Origin: Akebia trifoliata
Taxonomy: Eukaryota > Streptophyta > Magnoliopsida > Ranunculales > Lardizabalaceae
DNA: 64,000 bases
Direction: 5' to 3'
Assembly: GCA_017979445.1 (NCBI GenBank)
Contig: CM030718.1
Location: forward strand, 29,507,021-29,571,020
A model generated the notes under the pieces. The model had not been told where the DNA came from and searched no databases. It worked only from the letters and a program-made list of their open reading frames with translations. Below, piece after piece: positions 46,901 through 59,555 of this stretch. Made by a program: the position numbers and the translations under genes. How positions within the stretch are numbered: the first letter of the stretch is position 1; the number at the start of each line of letters is the position of its first letter.

Positions 46901-49900
46901 GGAAAGGTGTGGTATCTATATTTTCACTTAGCAGTCGTGGAACTGCTGTTGAACAGTTTCACAAATATTAAACTTTTAAGTGCTAACAAATGTTTCCTTT
47001 CCAGAAGGAGACAATTAGCCCAGCTTGGTTCTGCAACAGGTGTCTACAAGACACTTGTGAAGTACTTGGTAGGAGTTCCACAGGTATGTCCATTGAGTTT
47101 TTTTGGCCTCTTAGTTTATACATTTCCTTTGGTCCTTGCCTCAAAATTCTGGATGATTATTTATCAGTAATGGATAACCCCTTCCATTTTGCATCCACCT
47201 TTGTTTTAATTGGAGAATCTGAATATTGTCATTTAGCTCCCATACATTGTGTTTCTGATTGCAATCTTGGCTGTTTGAGCATATAGTGGCATTTTGTTGG
47301 AGAAATTTGACAGCTGTGAATATGAGGGGCAAGGTTTTAAGAAGCATAAACTTGTAAGCAATGGCTGTGATGTAAATCTACGGAATGTTATGGAAGTGAA
47401 CTTCTCAAGCCAAAATATTCTGTTTTACACTGATTACTGGAAGCAAAAGCAATGTTCTCATCCTTTTTCTTAAGAACTTTATTACGTGAGGAGAAGTTAG
47501 GAGGGAAACTCTTATGCAGTATGGGAGGTACATTTATGTTGGAGCATGGTTGTTCTTTTGATACAACTGCAATATGGAAAAAATATATAGCAGAATCAGT
47601 TTCTTTTGAAGAGCTACATCTTGATGAGAGTGGTTTGGTGGGGCCAAAACTTTAGTCCTTACAAGTCTATAGAGGTGGTAACAAAACCCTAAAAAGGGGT
47701 TTGGAAGATGAAAGGGATAAAGAAGTGGGTATGCTATATTTTTGGACTGTTAAAACCATAAAATAGAATATTAAATGGTTCTGTATACATCCCAACAAGA
47801 CTTGAAAAATTGATAGAGAGGCCGTCCAACTCCACTGATTTTCCACCACTCCTACCCACAACTGTTTGGTACAGTTATTCTTCTTCAAAGGGTCCTCTCA
47901 AAACATGCTTGCTGATCCAAGGAAATGCTTCGAAAAGCTAGATTATGAAAAGAAAGTTGATGCACATTTTCCTCATACGATTTTTTTGTAAAATTCTATT
48001 ACCCTTCCCTTATTTTTGTCCATCTTTAAGAACCCCCATTGACTGTGAGCATGGAGATGTGCTATTAGCCATTTGATAGAAAAAGTTCGTGTTATTATCA
48101 CTTTTATAGGAGTGTGGAATTGCTATTAGATAAATTGATTTGGGATTCCTTATGGAATGATATGGATGGAAATCATAATTTCACTTAGTGAAGTGAAAAC
48201 TCATATGTTCTCCAAAAAAGGAAGGAGGCCTAGGTTAGGGAAATTAAACATATGAATTCAATGCTTACGGGGAAGTGGCTGTGGGGGTTTGATGGTGATT
48301 AATAGCCTTATTAAGGCAAAATTTGGCGTGAGAGTCTGTGGGTGGGAAAATATAGAGATCTTTATTCTCTGCAGCATGTTGAAAGGCCTTGCTAAAATTC
48401 TTCTGAAATTTTGCAGTAGGATAGCTTCAAGGGTTGGAATAGGGAGTAATGTTCACTTCTAGGAGCTAGTGCGGTGTATTGCCTATTAAGGCACAATTTC
48501 CATGTTTTTTTTATTGGTCACCATTTCCATGTTTGTATTCTTTGTTATCAAAAAAGTGGTTGTCAATTCAAAATTTCATGATTCAAATTAGAGAGAAGTT
48601 CTAAGGTTGTCATTTTGAATTTAATTTTGTAAGTTCCCAAATAGAACTTTGTTGTCACTGCCTCACTGGTGTGCCACTAAGTAGACATGGAAAAAGGCTG
48701 TGGAGATCGAGGGGTCGACATGGATCCCTCACGTTGCGGGGTGGAATTGCATGGAGGAGTATGATTAGTCCCACATCAGACATGAGAATGTTTAAAGTCT
48801 GGGTTATAAGGAAAAACTAAACCCTACATGGAATGACACGTTTTAAACTCGTGCGAGCTTCGGCCCAAAGCTAACAATATCGTATTGTTGTCGGCTTGGG
48901 GTTTACAAATAGTATCAGAGTCAAAGATGGCTCTTCTTGTTTGGTAGGGAGGTTGTCACGGCCTCGTTGATGTGCCACTGGCTGGAAGTGGAGCCGTCAC
49001 GTTGTGGGGTGGAATGATAGGGAAAAATGAGATTAGTCCCACATCAGACTAGAGAACGTTCAGAGCTTGATCTATAAGGACAAACTAGGCCTTATAAGGA
49101 ATGGCGCGTTTTAAAGTCGTGTATGCTTCGACCCTAAGCGAACACTATCGTACTATTGAGGGTCTGGGGCGTTACATTTACTCTGGATCCTTTTAGTGAA
49201 TCCTATTTCATACACCTAAACCGATTTACTTCTAACTATATTGCAAAATTTTGTAATTGTCCTTTCTATAATTCTTTTTTTTTTTTCTTCATCACCACCT
49301 AATTTGTCTTTCCCCTCTTCCTAAAGTAGAATAGACCTAGAACCGATAAAACCTGGGTTGCCCTGCATCAAGTTGTAAAGGGATGAACGATGATACATTT
49401 GTGTTGATAACCTAGAAAATTCTAGTACAATTCTTTTTTATCTTGGGCTTTTTAGCTCTTGATGCATTTCCAATAGACTTTAGCTGGTGGATTAAATGAT
49501 GTTACATATACCTTCTAATACCTTTATTTCATGCAGGTTTTGCTAGATTTCATACAGCAACTAAATGATGATCATGGGTACATTTTCTATCTTGGAATTA
49601 GCATACCATACCTCCCTCACCTTTCATAGATTTCTTGGTATTTATACAAAAGAAATGACGATTGAAAACAATTTATTCTTAGGCCTATGGAAGAGCAACG
49701 GCAGCGTTACGGACCATCTTTGTACAGCCTTACAACAATGGTACTTTCTATTCGAATGTTTCTTCTTCTCTCTTGGGGGCGATTTGAGGCTAAAAAATTG
49801 TAAGAATTCTTGCATTGTTTGCACTACCATTTTGTAATGTTCTAAATCTAATGATAGTAAACTATTGGATAATGTTACTTCTTGTTGTTTATTCACTTCT

Positions 49901-52900
49901 TTTGCTTGCTTGGTTTCCGTAATTCTTCTTCTTTTTATTTCCTTTGAGCAGGGAAAAGGATCAAGTTGCTATCTTAGAGCAAGCAGTGCATGTTTACACC
50001 TCCGAGATGGAAAGATTTATTAAATTTATTGGGTATTCTATTTAACTCTCTCTTTTCTAGGAATCTTCTTCTTTGTTATAAAGATAATGAGTCCTTTCAT
50101 CATTTAATGCTTGGTGTTCATGTCCTTGCACATATTAAGCATGTGTTGTTCTAATATAGCCTGGTGAACTGCTCAAACACAGTAGATTTTTTTGGATTGG
50201 TCAGAGGTTTCATTGAAGAAGGAAAGAAAGAAAAAAATGTACAGAGAAGGAGGTCGAGTAGGCCATCCTACACCAACAAGAATGACAACCAAACAGGATC
50301 TACTAAATGAATAAGCACCTGACCCTCTGAACCTCCCTCCTCACTAGACACAAAACCGAACATGAAGTCCTTAAAAAAGAAACCCCTGAATTCTTTAAAT
50401 AGTTTACTCCAAAAAAAGGCCCAAAACACTGATAATGACTTCGTTAACATCAAGCTTCTTCGCTTCAAACACCTGCTAGTTCCTCTTCTTTCAAATTCCT
50501 TGGCAAATTCTAAATGGAAGGAAGCTCCACAGTTTTCTTGCATGATCGGAAGGCAGTCATATTTCAATTTTGAAAGAGAGAGAACTAATTTGAGCAAGAT
50601 CCAATGGATGATCATGAGAGAAGTATAATTACACTAAATGGCTCTAGTGAATCTACAGTGAATGAAGGATACTTGATTCAATCTCATAATCTTCCCGGCT
50701 TCTACTCAATTACTGTTGGGAGTTTTTTTTTTCCCCCCATTTCTCATTGCTGGTGATGACAAATGAATGCATAGTGGACTTCTATTCGTGATGGGAACAC
50801 AATATCGTGTCCATCCTGTGCATTGATTTGTCCATTTAATCAGTGGGGCACTTTTTGTTGTGCCCATCTACAAAAGTTGCACCTGTTGAATGGTTTTAAC
50901 CATCTGATCTAGAGCTAAACTCAAGCGGTTAAAGAAATTCACATCTTGTGAAAGAAGTCCGCATGCGGATTGGTTAGGGTCAGGTAGTCTCTATTATTTT
51001 GTGCCATGTCGTCCATCAATTGCACCCTCTGGATTGATGCAGTTCTTGGCTGCTTGTATGATACGACCTGAAGTGCAAAAAGTTTTATCTGCTACCGACA
51101 TTTGATTATATCTGTTTAAAAATTTCTAGTAATGATATGATAAATAGGTAATGTGGTTTTATCTTGATCAATATTGATGCTTCACCCATCCAAGTTTTTG
51201 GCAGTGAATGATGTGTTTTCACTCTCATGGGCTCTTGGAGTTTATGAACATTCTTCATGTCCATAAGAAGTGCTAGAGAAATAGATGTTTAATTGATAAT
51301 GTGCTGGTGGTGATACCAAGACAGATCAATCTCAATCTTTTGTAGATTGTTCTCTTTTATGGTTATTCCATAGAAAGGGAATTTTTTCAAGCTTGATATA
51401 GCACTTGCAATCATATGCTTTTTTAAGGAACCATGAAAAATTATGTTGGTAAGTGGCTGAATCTTATACCAAAGAAGATTTATTGCAACAAATTCATCTG
51501 TCTCATTGGTAAGCTTACTGCATATCAACTACTTGTGAGAAAGAGTTAAACTAGTTTGTATTTAGTGACTTATTGTGGAGCTGATGAACTGAGATCTATG
51601 TTCATTCAGGCAATTAGCTTAAGCCAGTAGCCCTTGGAAGTCAGGAAAGGGGGCTTTAGTGGGAAATATTCTAGTCATTATTGGTTAACTTCTATGTTTC
51701 AATGTTTACCCATGAGAAGAATAGGGGTTCGAATATTTCCAAAGGCATGAGAGATTTCAACGAGTTTATTAGCAATCATTGCTTAATGGACTTCCCTCTT
51801 TTGGGTAGAAGATTCACTTGGTCCAATTACCAAGGTAACATTAGGATGTCTAGATTAGATAGGTTCTTGGTCGATAATGTGTGGGAGGAGAAGTTCCATA
51901 ATGTCATCCATTCGGCCAGTCCTAGCCCAGTTTCTGACAACACCCCTATCTTCTTGGAAGCGGGATATCCTAGGAAGCACCCAATGTCTTTCAGATTTGA
52001 AAACATGTGGCTAGTTCAACCAAACTTCTTAGATCTCGTCAGGAAATGGTGGAATGAGTGTTCCTTTAGAGGTAGTCCGGGATATGTGTTTAAGAATAAG
52101 TTGAAGCTCATGAAAGAAAAACTGAAGGAATGGAAGAAGGAGGTTCTGGGGAGAATAGAAGTAAAAAAAGAAGGAGATCATGTTAGAAATTGATATATTG
52201 GACAAAAAGGAGGAAGAAGGAAATTTGAATGCCGAAGAAAGAGGTAAAAGAATGGAAATGAAGTTCGAATTTCAAAGAACGGCGCTTATGGAGGAGATAA
52301 GTTGGAAACAAAAATCGAGGGTCAAATGGTTGAAAGAGGGGGATAATAATACAAAATTCTTTCACAAGATTGCCAACCTCCATAGAAGAAGTAATTAGAT
52401 TGATAAGCTTTCCATTAAGGATATCGAGGTGGTGGGAGAAGATGAGATTCGGGAAGATGTGGTGAATTACTACAAAGATCTGTACAAAGAAAAAGAACCA
52501 CGGAGACTCCGACCGGATAACCTAGAGTTTAATGCGATAAGTCAAGAGGATAGGGATTGGTTGGAAAGACAAATTGAAGAGGAAGAGGTTAAATCAGTTC
52601 TTTTCTCTATGAGTGGGGACAAGGCCCCGGGGCCAAATGGTTTCACTATGGAGTTTTTCAAACATTGCTGGGATGTCGTCGTTAAAGATTTCATGAAAGT
52701 GATCAAAGAGTTGCAAGACAAGAATTGCATGGATTACAATCTCAATAGTACTTTCGTGGCCTTGATCCCCAAGAAAGTCGGTTCGGATAAGTTGAGTGAT
52801 TTCAGACCTATTAGTTTGGTGGGCTCAGTGTATAAAGATTATATTATATCTAAAGTGTTAGCCTTGAGGTTGAAAATAGTCCTCCCCAAAATTATCGAGG

Positions 52901-55900
52901 ATGAACAAGGGGCCTTCATAAGGGGAAGACAAATCCTGGATGGAGTTTTGATGGCTAATGAATGTCTTGACTCAAGGATTAAGGAAAAGAAAGAGGGGAT
53001 GATTGGAAAAATAGACTTATAAAAGGCATACGATCATGTGAGTTGGGACTTTTTGGAATATATGATGGGGTGAATGGGGTTTGGGGCAAAATGGATTAGT
53101 TGGATTATGAAATGTGTTACTACGGTTTCCTACTCGATTCTTGTCAATGGGAGCCCGGCTGATTTTTTTAGGGGATCGAGAGGTTTGAGGCAAGGGGATC
53201 CGCTGTCTCCGTTCTTGTTCCTTATTGTAACAGAAGCTTTGGGTAGATTGTTTAGGAGAGCAGTGGAACTAGGAAGGCTTTCGGGGTTTAGGGTGAACGA
53301 TAGGCCGTTGATTTCTCACTTACAATTTGCGGACGATACCTTGGTTTTCCTGGATCATTCAAGGGATCAGGTGAGGGTGTTACGGGTCCTCTTGTGCTGC
53401 TTCGAGGTCATTTCTGGTTTACATATCAATTTGCATAAGAGCAAGCTCTTTGGAGTAGGAAACGTGAATGATATACATTTGATGGCTGCAACCTTGGGCT
53501 GTGGGCATGATGTTTTACCTACGTCTTATTTGGGATTACCGCTGGGAGCACCCTACAATAGCATCAAAATTTGGAAAGGGGTGTTGGAGAGAATGGAGAA
53601 AAGATTGAGTACATGGAAGGCCAAGTACCTATCCAAAGGAGGGAAAGTTACCTTGATTAAAAGCACATTGACGAGTATCCCGGTTTACTTTCTGTCCCTG
53701 TTCACGTTCCCTAAGTCGGTTGAAATCAGATTGAAAAGGCTTATGAGGAACTTTTTATGGAATGACAAGAGTGGTAAGAGGAAGTATCACTTAGTTAGAT
53801 GGAAGGTTATATGTAAGCCCAAGAAGGATGGGGGGTTAGGGATTTTAGGGGTCTTAGACTTGCTAATAGAGCACTTTTAGGGAAATGGCTTTGGAGGTTT
53901 GGGGAGGAAAGGGGTAGATTGTGGAGGAGGGCCATTGTAGCGAAGTACGAGGAAAAGAGGTTGGGTTGGTATAGCAGTGAGGCTAAAGACTCGTACGGGT
54001 GTAGTGTTTGGAAGGGTATTTTGAAATTGAGCGAGGAATTCGAGAAAGGGATTAGATTCAAAGCGGGTACGGGTAATAAGATCAAATTTTGAGAGGACAG
54101 TTGGTGCGGCACATCGCCTCTAGCAGTTCAATTTCTGTCCTTGTACGCCTGTTCTACAAAAAAGAACTGCTCGATTCAGCAGTGTTTGATTCGCAACGAT
54201 AGCAATTCCACTTGGGATTTGGGGTTTAGGAGAAGCTTTAATGATTGGGAGCTAACATATGTGATATCTTTCCTTGATCTTTTGCACTTGTGTCCTCTCA
54301 ATGACAGTGAACAAGCAGATGGGAATGGACGAAGGCTAAAGACTTGAGATTTTCTGTCAGCTCGTTTTTTAAGTGCCTCAACCCTTTTGCCGAGCAATCC
54401 CCCTTGAGATCTATCATTTGGTTAAAATTCGTTCCAGCTAAAATATCCTTTTTTGTTTGGTTGGCTTCCCTTGGGAAGATTCTTACATTGGACAATTTGA
54501 TTGCTCGAGGGTGGATCACTCCAAATTGTTGCCTTTTTTGCATGAAAGATGGGGAGTCTGTCGACCATCTTTTAATTCATTGCACATTCTCTTACCAAAT
54601 TTGATCAATATTCCTTGGTCTTTTCCGTATTCATTGGGTCCTTCCTTGTAAGTATTCCCTGTTATTAGAAGGGTGGGCCAGTAATGTCTTCTCTTCCAGG
54701 AAAAGATTTCTGTGGGCTATTCTTCCCTCGGCTATTGCTTGGGGGGTGTCGAACGAGAGAAATAACAGGGTGTTTAACAATAGAATGAGAAGCTCTCACG
54801 ACATATTCTTGGAGATCTTGGGCTTATTATATCTTTGGGCGAAGCAGAACATCGATTTCAAGGGGATCACTTTTGATGATTTCGTTTTTAGATGGAATTC
54901 TTTATGTAGTCTTTGATGCTTTGTTCTCTTTTTGGTTTGTTGCTCTCTTAGAGTCTTCCTCGGCCTCTTTGTACTTAATTTTCCTTCATTTAATATATTA
55001 CACTTATCAAAAAAAACTTCTATGTTTCAAATGAAGTTAGTTATTAGATTACCTTCAGGGATGTTTTAGTGTTCTTGAAAGGAAAAAAAAAGGAGCGACC
55101 ACTGGGAATGGTGTCCTAGTGTTTGAAGGGTTTCGCTCAGTCCTTATTGGCGAAATTGGGGATTGGCACAATCAAACGAAACTTTAATTGTTGTTTGCCT
55201 TGCAAGCCTGGAGAAGCTAGCTTTTTTATACGTGGGTATCTCTTTGGCTTTAGTGGTTGTTCGGTGGTGGAACTATATGCTTTTCCTTGTGCTGTGGGAC
55301 TTGTCATTTATTCCTTTACTAATAGTATGCATCTTCTTCACAGTGAGGTCTTTGCAAATTCCCCCTTCTTTATTTCAGCTGAAGATAGTGGTGCTTCAGA
55401 AGCAAGGCAAGTTCTGTCATTCTATTTTCTTGTACTCTGTTTGAAAATGTATAATGTACAGATTCATTTGAAACTAAAATCTGTCCCAAAGTTTCCAAGT
55501 GTAAGATGTCTTTTTTTTTTTTTAAATGTGTTTTTTTTTTTAAAACAGAACTGATGATTACAAAGAAACCATCATTCCAGCAGGGAAAACTTACGAGGTT
55601 TGTTACCAAGATTGACTCTTCACCAATGAATATTACTGTGCATGTTTTTCTCAGTAAGGAAATTTTACATCAATAATTGAGATGTTCATATGGGCAAGGT
55701 ATCTTCTCAATTTAGCAGAAGCATTCACTAATTGATCAGTATATGCCTGAGCACAGCCAAGCCCTTGCTTTAATTGCTAGGTAGCTAGCAAACAAGATTT
55801 TCAACTTGTTTATAGTAATGGTTTTCTCTTTTAGATCTCGTATCTCGTTGGAACTATTTGTGTTTAGCATGTTTTGTGGGGATAAACATTAAATGTGTCG

Positions 55901-58900
55901 AAAAAGATTTCTGGACTCTTAGCACGCAGGAGAAAATTATTATGCATGTGTGTTGCCTTGGTTTCATTTCCCCTAGATTGTTGAAGGATTCCTGCAATGT
56001 GATATCTACATGATCTTTAATGCAAAACATGCTTGTATCTCATATTTGATGTTATTTTTTGGTCACCATCTTTATGAATGCAAAACATGCTTGTATCTCA
56101 TATTTGATTTAGTAAGTCCATCAAGCACTGATCTTTCATAATAGACAGAATTCAAACATTTTGTAATTAATTTCTCGTATCTCCAGTTCATTAAGTGATA
56201 AATAATCTATGAATTCATCTTCATGGGTTCTAACTTGAGGATAACTGCCGTCTTCTAGTCATCACATCTTTCAATTTCCTTGTCTCCTTCCAGGTCTCAT
56301 TGACAGTGGATTCTGAGAATTCATATATTGCTTGGGATTTCTCACTAACACCGGGCAAAATGAACATGGTATACCAACTATCTCAATTTTTTGTCCTAAA
56401 ATGTAAAATTTATGCGTTCCTAGTTTTGTTCTTTGTCTACATGCTTCAGTATCTCCTATAATTACATTTGCCTAAGTCAAGGGTTCACTAACTATTTGAT
56501 TGATTGGTAGAATACTTTAATAGGTTCTAGAAATCAAATTTCAGGGGTTAGAGGTTTTGTTATTGTATTTGGATTGGTTGAGCTTGCAGTGTGCAAGCTT
56601 TGATATGAATATGGAAGAAGATTCTGTTGGTAGTATATATGCCAAGCTGAAGTTATATGGATAGATATGCTAAAGATGGATGGATGAAGCATTCTAAGAA
56701 CCCTTATGGGTATGATGACTCCTTTTATTGGAGCACATTTATCATCAGCTGTATCAGAAAATCAAATATGTCATGGACCCTATGTCTTTTTCACATGCAT
56801 GACATTTGGTTGATCTTTCTGCCCTGTAATGAGTTGAACATTATTAGTTGGTTCACCCTCCTGAGACCCACAACTAGGTTTTCTTAAACCTTGTTGATGT
56901 GTTTCACTGTGTTGTGCATTTCATTTCTTTCCGACTATGACCTGATCTATTTAATTTACAAGTAGTAATGATGCAGGTTGGTGCCTACGTAACCTTGATA
57001 TTTTCCTTTATATCTGATTGTTACCCTTAGAAAATGATAAAGTGCATAACATAAGCTTCCTTATCCCTCACAAAGATGGATTGATCATGAGTCCTGTCAT
57101 AGAGATAAGGGGGTCTCGGAACATCATTTATGGTGTAATAAACATTTCCTTCAACCATAATATGCTGCTGCTGACTTGATCACAAGACAATGAGCTCGTC
57201 CAACATCTTTCTGTGTTTAGTATTTCATTCTTGTGATTCTTTATATTTTTCCATATAAAATCTTCATTACTTATCCATAAAAAGGTCAATTCATTATAAA
57301 AAGACCAACAACTATGGTATTTGTTGCAATATGCTTAAAATGAGATAGCAAGAATGCAACTACTTATTTAGGTGTTGTATCACTTAACAAAGATAGGCGT
57401 CATAGCTGAGATTAATTCAGGAAGGAGCTGGATTCTTTGGAGTCATGTTATATTCAATTTGGGGAAATTCCAAGTAATCTATTTGCCCAGTAATTATGGA
57501 GCAAAATGAATACCTCAGCTGGCTATTGGTCTACCTTCATACATAAGTGCACTCATAAAGAAAGTCTTTGCGAGTGATAACTGAGATTTGGGCAATTTCA
57601 ATTTTTAGAGTTCTTAATCCATATTGCTGTTCTTAGAAATCATGAATCATGAGTATATGACAAATGGTATGCATGATGGTAGATAATATTAATGAAATGA
57701 TTTGTATTCAAAATTCGTTTATATTTCTTGCTGTCTATCTTTTAGTTTCATCCAATTGTGATGTTCACATCATTTGATGGGAATAAAAATTCACTTGATT
57801 TGACAATTGTTACGATTGTCCAATGAGGAAATTTTCATGGTTGGGTCCACCCCCTGTCATGTGCCATGTATACGGCATTATAATTTATATAAACATGTAC
57901 TCCATATCATGCTGACTTTACATTATTTGTGGACAGGATATTGGTTTTAGTGTGGAGTATACTAGTCCTTCGGGGGAAATAACAGTAAGTGGTCCTGTTG
58001 TGCAGTATTGTCTACTCATTTCCACCATTGTTACCAAACAATTTTATAATATTTTTCTTCCACTATCGGTTTCCCTGGAAAAAGGACTCCCATGTGTTCA
58101 ATTGTTCCTGTCATCTTTGATACAGTAACTCTTGTGATTTCTATAATTTCTTCTTGGTTTATTAATGTTCTGATTTATTTTGATTGGGCAATGGCTGGTT
58201 ATTCTTCAGTTGATCTTACCCTATCGTCGTTATGATTCTAATCAAGTAAGTTAATGCTTTTTTTGCTTGGTTCATATTTTTTTTCCTTTGCCCGAGTATA
58301 ATGGTCCTACTACCTCATGCATTTCCATACAGGGGAACTTCTGCACATGTATGGCTGGACACTACAAACTCATCTGGGACAACTCCTATTCAACCTTTTT
58401 CAAGAAGGTATATAATATTCCATTTTATGACTTTCCTAATCAGTTTGTTATGCTTTATTCGTACTCTTGATTACAATGATGATGCTAATGGACTTTTTGA
58501 TGATAAAACATATCATGGAGAAACCAATTTGTTTCATGCCATTCTTAGATTATTAATGGTCTTACACATCACTTTAGTTGGTTTAGAAAAATCACATGGT
58601 GTGGAGTCCCTATAGATGAAGGTGGTGAGTTTTAGCCGAATAGCAACAACAACAATAATAATAATGGAGTGCATGGTGAGTATATTGACCTTGTTAAGGA
58701 TGTATATTCTAAATTATTTTGATTCATAGTGAGTTAGCAACAAGGATCAGCTGTATATTTGTACGACTGCTCATGTGGCCAGGTTCTTGGAGTATGTTAC
58801 ATGCGTGTGTTGGTCAAAGTAACTAGAGGTACATAATATATGCAAATGGGGGAGGTTTTTAGAATTTTGAATTTGAATGGTGAGAGAAATAAGGGCAGGA

Positions 58901-59555
58901 AGATAAAATAGAGCTGGGATATTGGAGGGATATGGAAAGAATGGAGGGAGATTTTAGAATTTTGAATTTAAGAAGCAATAAATAAGTTTAACTAAAAAGG
59001 GAAGTTATGCAGGAAGAAAGTGTGTTATCCTGATGTTTCATTCGTCTTACGTATATTTTTTTCCTCTTTTTACTTGGCACTGAGAATAATTTGCCCGTAT
59101 CCCGAAAATATCACTTCACACATACTACTCTATGAATATTTGACCCCATCACCTTGTTTGATTTGTGATTTTGGGCTGTTAGATGTCTGCATTCTTACAC
59201 ATGGTTCCAAGGAGCAAGCCCAGTTATAAAACTAGATCTCAAGCCCATGATAAGAAATGGGCTCAAATCCAACAGCTGAAAACTGATTTTTGGCTTTTCA
59301 GTCCACCAAAGGGTGGGTCTGAAAGACTCCCTCATGGTATTGGCTGTAAATAAAATTAGAAATAAATAGCACTTTAGCTGGTGCGTAGTGAGCACATGAG
59401 AGATGAATAGAAGTGGTGTGCAATAGAAAAAAGAACAGTGCTAACCAGATTCTTGAATTCACCCCTTCATTTTGTGACAGAGTTTGCGATACAAAGTTGA
59501 TTCTATACCTCCAGTATCAGAGCCAGTGCCATCAGTGCCTGAAGCGGAAGGATGA
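43903..59555 (+). CDS. GOLD-domain protein (patellin-like C-terminus), function unassigned
   Basis: Exons: 43903-44062, 45069-45196, 45389-45521, 46750-46906, 47005-47083, 49537-49577, 49683-49799, 49952-50032, 55344-55406, 55549-55597, 56294-56368, 57937-57984, 58210-58245, 58333-58407, 59481-59555; 1317 nt, 438 aa, frame closes. Thirteen introns are GT-AG; intron 9 is GC-AG (AG|GCAAGT). Residues 1-130 include [20 protein letters not shown]; 140-205 is a charged, helix-prone stretch ([20 protein letters not shown]); about 245-265 is hydrophobic ([12 protein letters not shown]), perhaps a buried helix. Residues 322-420 form a GOLD beta-sandwich ([55 protein letters not shown]), as in patellins, SEC14L and p24 proteins, where it binds proteins or membranes. 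No Sec14 lipid-binding domain or signal peptide is seen. A conserved single-copy plant family is likely; I know no confirmed function. Intron 8 (5.3 kb) hosts a LINE. Confidence 0.92.
44669..44928 (-). mobile_element. 5'-truncated LINE 3' end in intron 1 of the GOLD gene
   Basis: Flanked by the 9-mer CTCAGTATT at 44660-44668 and 44929-44937. The plus strand starts with a T-run (poly(A) tail of a minus-strand insertion). Minus-strand codons read [20 protein letters not shown] then [10 protein letters not shown], homologous to the ORF2 C-terminus of the LINE at 51703-55014 ([20 protein letters not shown]). Confidence 0.75.
48210..48530 (+). mobile_element. Degenerate LINE reverse-transcriptase fragment in intron 5 of the GOLD gene
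   Basis: Plus-strand pieces in shifting frames read [30 protein letters not shown] and [14 protein letters not shown]. These correspond in order to the GKWLWRF...I-x-x-K-F/Y...RxxxGxGxxVxFW blocks after the reverse transcriptase in plant L1 ORF2. Several stops and indels. Confidence 0.65.
48653..49176 (+). mobile_element. TRIM (terminal-repeat retrotransposon in miniature)
   Basis: Two LTR-like direct repeats, 48653-48907 and 48954-49176, both begin TGTCAC and end TTACA. They share AGATTAGTCCCACATCAGAC-type text, TTATAAGGA, GCGTTTTAAA and the TATCGTA motif. Between them are only 46 bp, which start with AGTATCAGAGTC, close to the initiator-tRNA-Met primer-binding site TGGTATCAGAGC, and end with a purine tract GGTAGGGAGG. 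This is the full LTR-PBS-PPT-LTR plan without genes, mobilised in trans. The LTRs differ by substitutions and about 30 bp of indels, so it is old. Flanks TTTGT/TTTAC are at best a worn 5-bp duplication. Located in intron 5 of the GOLD gene. Confidence 0.8.
50215..50640 (-). mobile_element. LINE 3'-end remnant in intron 8 of the GOLD gene
   Basis: Minus-strand codons read [20 protein letters not shown] then DFMFGF, closely similar to the fragment at 44669-44928 and to the C-terminus of the 51703-55014 LINE. Upstream in the same frame is [19 protein letters not shown]. No clear target duplication was found. Confidence 0.55.
51703..52398 (+). pseudogene. LINE ORF2, endonuclease C-terminal part and linker (broken)
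   Basis: Codons to 52193 encode the end of an exonuclease-endonuclease-phosphatase domain ([21 protein letters not shown], and SDNTPIFL with Asn where the usual motif has SDHxPI). A frameshift near 52170-52190 moves the frame to 52180-52398 ([20 protein letters not shown], a conserved linker). A TAG at 52396 then interrupts. The catalytic N-terminal half is absent, so there is no nuclease activity. Confidence 0.85.
52429..53880 (+). pseudogene. LINE ORF2, reverse transcriptase domain (broken)
   Basis: Blocks in order: [20 protein letters not shown] (near 52615), [58 protein letters not shown], and [10 protein letters not shown]. The FADD catalytic box is at 53326-53337. Stops at 53020-53022 and near 53071-53073 interrupt an otherwise continuous frame. 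A frameshift follows near 53840. The catalytic residues themselves are intact, so the damage is recent relative to the family. Confidence 0.88.
56369..57936 (+). other. Intron 11 of the GOLD gene
   Basis: 1568-bp intron with no recognised repeat or nested gene. Confidence 0.7.

Larger units (their letters stand above)
51703..55014 (+). mobile_element. 5'-truncated L1-type LINE, nearly complete ORF2, in intron 8 of the GOLD gene
   Basis: Flanked by the identical 16-mer AACTTCTATGTTTCAA (51687-51702 and 55015-55030). It begins inside the endonuclease domain ([26 protein letters not shown]; 51703-52193), runs through the linker (52180-52398) and the reverse transcriptase (52429-53880), and ends with the zinc-binding region (54344-54604) and a C-terminal ERNNRVFNN block (about 54750). 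A short 3' UTR finishes CACTTATCAAAAAAA. ORF1 and the endonuclease N-terminus are missing, as expected from incomplete reverse transcription. A few stops and frameshifts inactivate it. It lies in the sense orientation of the host gene. Confidence 0.93.

Noticed and set aside
55370..55609. GT donor at 55411 (CAA|GTTCTG) instead of the GC donor
   Set aside because: Joining to 55549 then gives AAC TGA, a stop, whereas the GC donor keeps the frame and matches the full AG|GCAAGT consensus.
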